From Cavia porcellus (lineage: Eukaryota > Chordata > Mammalia > Rodentia > Caviidae), in contig NW_026947514.1 in the NCBI RefSeq assembly GCF_034190915.1, positions 1,943,701 to 2,007,700 of the forward strand: DNA of 64,000 bases. Reading direction: 5' to 3'. Within the stretch, counting starts at the first letter, position 1. Each line of letters starts with the position of its first letter. Positions 56,448 through 64,000 of this stretch are shown piece by piece. The notes beneath the pieces were generated by a model that did no database searches, had not been told where the DNA came from, and saw only the letters and a program-made list of their open reading frames with translations. The translations under genes were made by a program, and so were the position numbers.

Positions 56448-56640
56448 CCAAGAATGGTGGTGACACACCTGTAATCCCAGCACCTCTATAAGGATGAGGT
56501 GGGAGGACTGTAAGGTCCAGCCCAACAGAGCACATTAGGTGACTTAGGGACACTCTGTCTCGAAAAAATAATCAAGTCTGTGGCTAGGTACAAAATCCCC
56601 AGGTTTAACTCCCAGTACAGCAAAAAAAAAAAACTAAAAA
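56448..56640 (+). mobile_element. B1-ID dimer SINE inside LINE-1
   Basis: B1: GCCAAGAATGGTGGTGACAC, CTGTAATCCCAGCACCTCTA, GACACTCTGTCTCGAAAAAA. ID remnant: TGTGGCTAGGTACAAAATCC, TTTAACTCCCAGTACAGC, then 12 A. Confidence 0.78.
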
Positions 56641-57176
56641 TGTTATGCAAGGGACAGGAAGGCAAGTGTGTGACAGGAGAAAACACGTGCCTAGTAAGGG
56701 TTTAATATCCACAACACAACAAGGACACTTACAAACCAACAGAAAAAGATAACCCAATTCGAACACAGACCAATGACTCAGATGGACACTTAAAGGACAA
56801 TAAAAACAGAATTAGAAGACACACAGGTGGACACGATACTCATGAAGATGATCCCTGTCACTGGTCGTCTAGGAGGTACAAGCAGAACCACAAGGAAACA
56901 CCACACCACACCACGCCCCAGGAGGGAAAGCAGGCTCGGGGGAGCTGCAAGTGACCCAAGTGACACACAGCCCCCACGGCCACTGCACCCCAGAGGCTCC
57001 CAGAGAAGGGCCTGCCACAGCTGCTCCAACACCGCAAACAGTCCACATCCAGGTAGCACTCTCCACACTCCAAAACCCTGAAAACCACCCAAAACCCCGT
57101 GAGCAGATGGACAGAGAAACAAGCTGTGGTCTGCACACCCAGTAGTCACTGCTGAGCAGCAGGAAGAAACAGAAGA

Positions 57177-57450
57177 GCTAGCCATGGATACACACCTGTG
57201 GCCCAGCCACCTTAGAGCCTGAGCCAGGGGGTGGTGCAAATTCATGGCCACCCTGGACAACTCGGTGAGACCCTGGCTCAAAATAAAAAACAGAGGGCCA
57301 GGGATTTAGCTCAGGGCACAAGTGCCTGCCTGGCAAGCATGAGGTCATGAGTTTGATTCCCAACACCAAAAAATAAAAATAAAATGAAATAAACAGAAAG
57401 GGCTGGGGGGCATGGATCAGTACAAGGTTCCAGGCTCAGCCTTAGGCAAA
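57177..57450 (+). mobile_element. B1 and ID units inside LINE-1
   Basis: B1 57177-57292 (TGGCCCAGCCACCTTAGAGC, GGCCACCCTGGACAACTCGG). ID 57297-57385 (GGGCCAGGGATTTAGCTCAG, GTGCCTGCCTGGCAAGCATG, GTTTGATTCCCAACACC). Then a second shortened ID 57399-57450 (GGGCTGGGGGGCATGGATCA). Confidence 0.78.
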
Positions 57451-57480
57451 CACACACGTGTGCATGCATGCATGCATGCA
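57451..57480. repeat. 30-base alternating purine-pyrimidine tract, (CA)n/(TGCA)n
   Basis: CACACACGTGTGCATGCATG followed by CATGCATGCA: every step alternates pyrimidine and purine, a composition prone to Z-DNA. It is also a (GCAT)n microsatellite. Confidence 0.9.
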
Positions 57481-57947
57481 AAATAAAACACAGGTACACG
57501 TGCAACACAGACACCCCTCATGTATCATACACAGCACACAGGCAGAGCCACAGAAACAGCCAGCAGCCAGGGATGGGCAACCTTTGAGGTGAGGGTGACG
57601 GATGTCCTGGAGCTGGACAGCTGGACTGCACAACACAGTGGACACTGAAACATCATTGGCTACATGCTGACCAAGGCACCTGAGGACCACGCTGGGCTGT
57701 GGCTGACCCATGCATACGGTACGCAGACACGCCAAGCACTGTCACGCCCACAGACACACTGATGGCCGCTCAGATGGAGACTGCCATTAGCCAGGGCCAG
57801 TAAGACCTTGGGGCGGAACCCGAACAGCCCCGAAGGACTCGGAGAGTATTACTCCTGCTCAGTCACGGATAACAATAAAGGCTCAATGTGAACTGAAATT
57901 TGTCAAAATTCATCATAGGCAAAAAACACTTTAAGAATGGGGGTTAC

Positions 57948-58054
57948 AGGGGCTGGGGATTTAGCTCAGCGGCATAAGCGCCTGCCTTCAAGCAGGCAGT
58001 CGTGAGTTCGATCCCTGGTACCGATAAAAACGAAAAAGACAAAAAAAAAAAAAA
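57948..58054 (+). mobile_element. Young ID-type tRNA-derived SINE with one-base deletion, 15-base TSD
   Basis: GGGGCTGGGGATTTAGCTCA, GCCTGCCTTCAAGCAGGCAG (one G missing from the loop), GTGAGTTCGATCCCTGGTAC, CGATAAAAACGAAAAAGAC, then a poly-A run. Perfect repeats AAGAATGGGGGTTAC lie at 57933-57947 and 58055-58069. Confidence 0.95.
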
Positions 58055-58117
58055 AAGAATGGGGGTTACCTAGAGCTTGATCTTGTGTAAACATACTACG
58101 ATTTTGGTTTCCAGGCA

Positions 58118-58330
58118 GTTTTGGGGGGGTGGCAGTCCTACAGACTGAACCCAGATCTTCGCAATGAACCACAACCCTGTCCCTTCCTAGTTTTTACGTT
58201 TACGTATTTATGTTTATCCTGAGACAGGGTTCACCAAGTCACTAAGCTGCCCAGCTGGCTCAAACATGCGACTCTCCTGCCTCAGCCTCCGAGTGCTGGG
58301 GTGCACAGGAGTGCGTCTCCGTGCCCTGCT
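58118..58330 (-). mobile_element. B1-ID dimer SINE, inverted
   Basis: ID: GGCAGTCCTACAGACTGAAC, ATGAACCACAACCCTGTCCC. B1: GAGACAGGGTTCACCAAGTC, CTCCTGCCTCAGCCTCCGAG and GTGCGTCTCCGTGCCCTGC. Confidence 0.75.
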
Positions 58331-58631
58331 CACGAAGACTCCTGATGGTGCAGTAATGGCGTCTGTCTAGCTCCACCCGTGAGAGACCCTGGCGGGGCCA
58401 ACCTACACTCCCGAGAGTGCCACTGCCACCTGGCTGCCACGTCATGTCCTCCCTCTCTGGACTGGCACTGAATGGAGGGGCTCACCCTACAGGTACTTTC
58501 TACCATGGTAAAATACTAACCCGTAAAGTCTGCCATTCTAACAAACTTCACTGCACTGCTCGCTGGTTTAGACACACGCAGAACGTCACAGCTCACCACC
58601 GTCCACCTCTGCAACTGCAGTTACCATGTCA

Positions 58632-58760
58632 CAGAGTCTAGTGGTCCACACCTGTCACCCCAGCACTGGGGAAGCTGAGACAGGAGGACTGTCGTGAGTT
58701 CAGGGCCAGCCTGGTCTCCACAGTGAGACCCTGCCTCAAAAAAACCAAGAGAAAAAAGAA
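58632..58760 (+). mobile_element. B1 SINE
   Basis: AGAGTCTAGTGGTCCACACC, TGTCACCCCAGCACTGGGGA, GCCTGGTCTCCACAGTGAGA and CCCTGCCTCAAAAAAACC. Confidence 0.85.
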
Positions 58761-59989
58761 CAGCGAAGTCGTGCAAGGCGGGGTAACTCACATCCTGGCC
58801 GGCCACGCTGACCGAGCTCAGACCAGGGCTGCACCGTGCTGGGAAACTGCTCTCATCTTCTGTGTACATCTCAGGCCACAGTGTGGAGCTGCAAACATCC
58901 AAGGGACCCCATCCATCCCCAACACGAGAGTCCTCCGAGGCGCACCAGGACACTCACGTGTCCCAAGCCAGCAAACAACTCCATCTTCTGCCACCCAGGA
59001 ACCCAGCTCTGGCTCAGAGTCCTGGACAGGGACACCGGGCATGGGATGAACCACAGTCTGCCCTGCAGCAGTCATCACCCTGCTGGATTCTGCATTCAAA
59101 GCCTTTCCAACGGTTCCAGCAGTGGAGCCATGTAAAATCCCCACCTGGCCGAACCGCTGCTTCCCTGCCTACCAGGCCAGGCATTCTCTGCCTGCACTTC
59201 GCTTCCCATCAGTGAACTGTAGTTCTAACAAAAGTGGAGCTGAACGAGCACTGGCTGTCACCACGGGGCTCCGGAGTGACCAGGCGTCGGGGACTGCTTC
59301 ACCCTCACAGGCTCGTGTGCACAAAGCCGCACAGAGATCCAGACTAAACTCTTGTGTGTCGTAGACCACAGGATTAAATGGAAATGAAGAGAGAGGAAGG
59401 GAAAGGAAAACACACTGTTAGTGACGTTGGGGCCTGCGCCTGGGCAAGATGGAGGCAGCTCCGAAAGACAGGGCCCAAGGACGCCCAAGTGACCTCCCCG
59501 GGCAGCAACTGGGGTTCCAGCCCCGAGCTGCATTAGGACATAGGGCACCACAGAACCCTGCTCAGAAAATGACCCCTATGCAGGAGGCCAGCAGCCCTCA
59601 CTGGAAGGAAGGGAAAGCAGATGCTGAAGGCCAAAAAATTATTTTAAGGCCACTATGCATGATCAAAACTAAAGCCAGGGCCAAGTCTAGAAGCCGAAGC
59701 ATCCTACACTGGGCTGTAACTCAGTGTAAACTGGCAGCAGACTTCTGAGTGCTGTAGGCCCACTGCATGTTCTTTGAGGGGACCACACCCACCTGGACAG
59801 GTGAGGCCAGGAGCCAGGACTCCCTTCGTGGGACTTGCCACAGCAGACATGGTTCCCCAGGAAACACCAGGCACCCAGGGTCATCCACACTGCACGGTGC
59901 TCCTGCTGCAGGGCCAGGACCGGAGAGGCAGATCACCTGGCCTCTTAGCTCTAGCAAACGGCACAGTTCCCAGCACCTGGCATACGTGG
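58761..59989 (-). other. Upstream TRAF3 intron, no element recognised
   Basis: No repeat or exon recognised across 1.2 kb. Short overlapping open frames on both strands lack domains. Confidence 0.45.
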
Positions 59990-60180
59990 AACCTGAAGAG
60001 TCTAGGATTTCTGACTTTTCAGAATTTCAAATATTTGCATCTACAGCACATAATAAAGTATCTTAGAGTTGGAGCCCACGTGTAAACATAAAGTTCATTT
60101 ATGTTTCATGCAAAGAGCTTGATTTGGGAGCGTTTCAGAGTTTGGGTTTTTGGATTAGGAATCTTCAACCTAAAATTCTC
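59990..60180 (-). mobile_element. Old non-autonomous DNA transposon remnant (Tigger/MER type)
   Basis: TTCAGAATTTCAAATATTTG, CATAATAAAGTATCTTAG, TAAACATAAAGTTCATTTAT, GTTTCATGC and the end TTTGGATTAGGAATCTTCAA. Together these match an abundant mammalian MER-type DNA transposon whose terminus begins CAGTTGAGCATCC. The middle is deleted relative to that family. I am sure of the family type by eye but not of the exact family name or orientation. Confidence 0.6.
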
Positions 60181-60329
60181 GATGATCTCAGGATGGAATT
60201 AAAAGCTACACAGGAAACACAAAAAATGCTGGGAAAAAACCTACTCTGGGTAGTCACTGCTCCGTCATTACTTGAGTTGAGATCTTGAGTCCCTGTCCAA
60301 ACCCTGAGCGCCTACAGTGAGAGGCCTCG

Positions 60330-60518
60330 CTAGGCATGGCAGCACAGGTGTCACCCAGTTACTATGAGGCTGAGGCAGGAGGACTGCAAGTTGGAGGCCA
60401 GTCTGAACAACTTAGTGAAAAGGTCTCAAAATAAAAATTTATAAACAGCAGAGGGATGTAACTCAGTGCCACAGACGTGCCTATGCTAGGAGGCCACGGT
60501 CAACCCCCAACTGCAAGA
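60330..60518 (+). mobile_element. B1-ID dimer SINE
   Basis: B1: CTAGGCATGGCAGCACAGGT, GAGGCTGAGGCAGGAGGACT, AACTTAGTGAAAAGGTCTCA. ID: AGCAGAGGGATGTAACTCAG and GGTCAACCCCCAACTGC. Confidence 0.72.
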
Positions 60519-60854
60519 AAACGAGGCAGGGCCAACCGGGAAAGCTCCACGGTCTACAGTCACCGCCAAGAAACTTGACACACGACTGCACTCAAGCTGA
60601 GCTGTCCCTCCTCTGTGCATCTTATCCTCTGCCTGAAGAACACGTCCACATCTACCTCACTCCATCCACCGTGCAGACAGGACAGCCAGCGGCCTGCCCA
60701 AGGCCGTTCCCAGCCAGTGCAGAGGGCAGAAGGGCAGACAGGCATGCATCCAGGCTGGGGACAGACAGCTGGAGCTCCAGGGAACTTCTCAGGGTCGAGG
60801 GAGCCGTGGGGTGGGTAAAGGCAATGTATCTTCTGGAGCCTCAACAGTACCAGA

Positions 60855-61006
60855 GCAGGGAGTGGTGGTGCATGCTGGTGACCCCAGCACTTGGAAGGTG
60901 GGGGCAGGAGGATCACCAGAGTTTGAGTCCAGCTTGGCCTATGCAGCCAGTTCAAGGCTAGCCTGAAGTATGTAGCGAGATCCTGTCTCAAAACAAAAAT
61001 TAAAAA
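60855..61006 (+). mobile_element. B1 SINE with 12-base TSD
   Basis: GCAGGGAGTGGTGGTGCATG, CTGGTGACCCCAGCACTTGG, AGCTTGGCCTATGCAGCCAG, GAGATCCTGTCTCAAAACAA. Perfect repeats AACAGTACCAGA lie at 60843-60854 and 61007-61018. Confidence 0.93.
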
Positions 61007-61018
61007 AACAGTACCAGA

Positions 61019-62580
61019 AACTATACAAACTGAGTTTATATTAAAACAGTCAAAACACATTACTTACCACAAGGTAAAATTCACAGTAAATTCTGAGGTA
61101 AAATGTAAAGGGCTCGTTCCCACTCCCTCAGAATAAAGCCCGACACCAAAAGCCTTTGAAGCCTGTACACTTACTTAATAAGAAAGTTTCAAACAACAGG
61201 CCACATGATTCCCAAAACAGGGTATTTAATTTCCAGTATGAAGCTCTGACTTTCAGGCATCAATAGGCAAATGGGGCTGAGAGATCGGCTTCTCAGCCTT
61301 TCAGCTTTGGGTCAGGTGTAAAATGAGGCTCCCTTAAATGCAAGACCCCTGACGTGTCACCACAAGGGCAGGGTAGTGTCCCTCCGCAAATGCTCACATG
61401 AGGCTCTCCAGGCCACCTGGCTCCAGGATCAGGAACGCATACGAGGTGGCCCAGGAAGGGAGGCCAGGCTGGCCTGCAGGCTTCCAGAGGGCGGCACGGA
61501 GCTCCCCGAACACTTCATCCAAGTGTCCCCACCTCGGGCCAGGCATGTGGCTCCGTGGGAGAGCACTGGACAATACACGCCAGGCCCTGGTCCTGGGCTC
61601 ATACCAGAGGATGAAGACACCCAGGGGCCCTGCTTTACCACGAGGGCAGCGCTCCTGGACCCTAAACAGTCCACTCTCCCACTGGGTCTGCCATGGCCAT
61701 GCTTCTTCAACCCAAGTTTCAAGTTTCTAATAAATATGCGTTGGTGGTCACCACAGAATCCTGGTTTCGACTACAAAGACAATCAGGACATCACATCCTG
61801 ACGGCTCGGTGGAACAGCCCTGTGAGACACCATCCGTCATGTGGCCTCTACTTAACTTTTGTCTTAATGCTTCAATCAGCATGGCACAAACCCTAGAGAG
61901 AAAAGTAAATCATGAAAGGAAATGTGGGGATTCGGGATGGTTCAAAAGGGAGAGGGAGGAGCAGCTCGGAGAAGAGGCTAGGTAACTCACCACCACCCGG
62001 ACAGGTCCACTGCGCCTCTCCCTGCAGGTCACCAGAGCTCCTGGTCACAGGGGGCAGCACGGGAAATGCCACATGCAGACAGGGACAATGAACTGTCTAG
62101 GGCCATTGCTCACGCCACAGGGAGCGCCCCTCTCCCAGCCACTCCCAGACCCTACCCAAGGCTCCAAGGGTCCCAGTGCCAAACTGCTGACTCCAGGCCG
62201 GGCTCGAAGCCGCCCCAGAGGCCCACCCTCACTGCCCCAGCAGCCTGGGCTTCCTTCTCTCTTTCGGTGAATTTCCCCCACACTTCCAGTCTTCTACACC
62301 AGCGCTCACTCGAGTCCTCCTACACGTCATGCCTTTCTAGTTTCTTTCCGGTGGGTCTCGATTCTCACCAAACCTTTGCTCAGCTCCCTGAGGGCAGGAC
62401 AGTGAGTCCTCCTGTTTCTTCACCCTTTCTGCACCAGAGCTTGTCCCAAAGGCTCAGCCAGGTGCCTGCTGGCCTCTTGGGTCTCCCCTCACTCTGCACA
62501 GGAGCCCTGCTACCCAACTTCACACCCTGGGAGGAGGCACAGCACAGTAGCTACAAGACTACAGAAATGAAGGGCATATT
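61019..62580 (-). other. Upstream TRAF3 intron with a possible MIR trace
   Basis: GTCAGGTGTAAAATGAGGCT at 61311-61330 resembles the 3' core of a MIR; otherwise no element recognised. A plus-strand open frame at 62066-62632 (188 codons) runs into poly-T and is judged chance. Confidence 0.45.
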
Positions 62581-62836
62581 CTTTTTTTTTTTTTTTTTTT
62601 TGAGACAGTATCCCTCAGGGCCAGGAATTTAGCTCAGCAGTATAGGCGCTTGCGTCTGCCTGGTGAGCACAAGATCGTGAGTTTGATCCCTGGTACCAAA
62701 AGAAAAGAAAAAGAGACAGTGCCTCACTATGTACTATAAGCTGGCTCGAACTATGTACCACAGGCTGCTTCAAACTCAAAGCAATCCTGCCTTAGCCTAC
62801 CCAATGCTGGGATGACAGGCCTGTGCCACACATCCA
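62581..62836 (-). mobile_element. B1 SINE, inverted, split by an ID SINE
   Basis: T run, TGAGACAGTATCCCTCA, interruption, then GCCTCACTATGTACTATAAG, TGCCTTAGCCTACCCAATGC and CTGTGCCACACATCCAGCTG. Confidence 0.82.
62618..62712 (+). mobile_element. ID SINE inside B1, with imperfect TSD
   Basis: GGGCCAGGAATTTAGCTCAG, TCTGCCTGGTGAGCACAAGA, GTGAGTTTGATCCCTGGTAC and an A/G-rich tail. Flanking repeats GAGACAGTATCCCTCA (62602-62617) and GAGACAGTGCCTCA (62713-62726). A few extra bases (GCTTGCGTCTGCC) lie in the anticodon-arm region. Confidence 0.88.
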
Positions 62837-64000
62837 GCTGGGACATATTAACTGAGCAATTAAAGGAACGAAAAGCTCCCTGAGTCACAATTATTTCAAG
62901 GAACACAACACAGAAAGAATCTGACCTTCTGGAGCAGACAGATGTCTCCTGCCACCTGCACCTCTGACACCCAATACCTGCCAGCCAACCATGCCTCGCC
63001 CGCAGGGACTAAGAAATTTCACCAAAACAAGATTTTCCACTCCATGACAGAAGCCTCCCCTTCCCCTTTCCAGGTAGACCTGCAACCCCTGTCCTATCCT
63101 GGAATAAACAGTGGGCACGAATGAGGTAAAAAGGCCTTTCTACAATGAAAAAGCCATTTCACAGTTTTTATTAATTATAAACAACAGAAATCACACAAAC
63201 ACATGTAACATCTTCTTACGTTTTTTCGTCTCCTATTTGAAAGTGAGCTGGCTTCTCTATTAGCTCCTTGGGAACCCCCACCGACCGCTCCCCACCTCCC
63301 CATGTGCTCTCAGCCCCAGACCCCCAGGGCCCCTCTCTCAGGCTCCAGTCTAAGCATCACCCAATCTCCGGCCACGACCACCTCTCCCTGGTCATCTTGT
63401 AAATGCTCAGCACACTTCTCTTTGTAGCTCCCTCCCAGTTCTCTGCATCTGCAGGCAGTCACTATCACCACACACAAACACACACACACACACACAGGTG
63501 CAGACACACTCCAAAGACACCAAATAATTCTGCTTCCTTTCTGAACACTTGCAAAGAAGCCCGAGAGGAGTCCAGATCCCACAGAGTCACCCCAGAGGCC
63601 TTGGCCTTGAGACTTCCCCTGAAATTGCCCATTGAGAGGAAATCTGGCTATTGCATAATATTTGATAGGTTAGAGCCCTGGCAGCTCAGTCTCACTCTAC
63701 CAGAGGAGAACACAGAGGGGCAAGTGTCATGCAATTTCCTTTGTGTGCCTCAGCCACCTCAGGCTTGCAACACCACTGGGACAGTCTCATCCTTGAAGTG
63801 CAGCCTCAGCATCACCAGAAAGGATTTTAAGAGAATGATCAATCATTCTTATCCTGCAGCTCATTAGCATATCTCTCCTGCCAACACCCCAGGAAGTCGT
63901 CCTCAGTTTGCACACTGAGAAATGTAAGGGATTCTAGTAGGGGTATTTAGAGAAACCCCAAACCGGGTTCAGACAGTTCAGTTAAATAAAGGACTTCTTC
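62837..64000 (-). other. Upstream TRAF3 intron to window end
   Basis: No exon, promoter-like CpG cluster or mobile element recognised. Contains the CA microsatellite at 63468-63496. Confidence 0.45.
63468..63496. repeat. (CA)n microsatellite
   Basis: CACACACAAACACACACACA and continuing CA units: an imperfect dinucleotide repeat with one AAA interruption. Confidence 0.9.

Larger units (their letters stand above)
55500..57900 (+). mobile_element. LINE-1 remnant (ORF2 to 3' end), split by SINEs
   Basis: The plus strand carries ORF2 reverse-transcriptase landmarks: GGGACTGATAAAATTCAGCA (55567), TATACCAACAACACACAACC (55962), TTAAGAAAACAATTTGTAGT (55992) and GGGAAGACATCCCATGTTCA (56122). GTGGCCAAAACAACATAGAA (56241) follows. 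After two SINEs it resumes with AACCAACAGAAAAAGATAAC (56734). Sequence 57540-57890 resembles an L1M 3' UTR (CTGGAGCTGGACAGCTGGAC). No intact frame remains. Confidence 0.72.

Noticed and set aside
61283..61320. Possible U2 snRNA 5' fragment (ATCGGCTTCTCAGCCTTT...)
   Set aside because: Similarity stops after about 35 bases and needs two gaps, with no tail or target duplication. The following GTCAGGTGTAAAATGAGG fits a MIR core at least as well.

Overview
This is a mammalian nuclear window from a rodent that is not mouse or rat. The evidence is split-gene structure with GT-AG introns, decayed LINE-1 copies and dozens of SINEs of two rodent types: 7SL-derived B1 and tRNA-derived ID, often fused in the order B1-then-ID. 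No B2-type SINEs were recognised. B1-ID dimers are known from squirrels and some other non-murid rodents; I could not fix the genus. || The only protein-coding gene I can support is TRAF3 (TNF receptor-associated factor 3) on the minus strand. Five coding exons lie at the low-coordinate end, in transcription order: 7732-7990 (start codon and most of the RING finger), 6772-6823 (end of RING), 4890-4994, 4176-4343 (first TRAF-type zinc finger) and 604-684 (start of the second zinc finger). They join in frame through canonical splice sites and encode the first 216 residues of a protein of about 568 residues in human. The coiled coil and TRAF domain lie beyond base 1. || Bases 7991-64000 lie upstream of the first coding exon. 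By comparison with human TRAF3, which has non-coding 5' exons and a very long first-intron region, I read this as 5' intron sequence; I could not identify a 5' UTR exon or the promoter. It holds several LINE-1 remnants (10463-12330, 13030-14157, 14165-14855, 43690-45245 and 55500-57900 on plus; 20730-23200 on minus), a MaLR-like LTR (1620-1960, in a coding-region intron), a MIR, a DNA-transposon remnant (59990-60180) and many B1 and ID insertions. || Two things stand out. A full-length, 104-base retrocopy of the U13 snoRNA (SNORD13) sits at 30253-30356, with a perfect 15-base target-site duplication, intact C and D boxes and an intact 18S rRNA-pairing segment, in the same orientation as TRAF3 transcription. 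In addition, seven near-identical copies of a very young tRNA-derived SINE share an unusual 3' tail and a tRNA-Ala(UGC)-like anticodon arm, and all are flanked by target-site duplications. No CRISPR array, operon, virus or prokaryotic feature is present.
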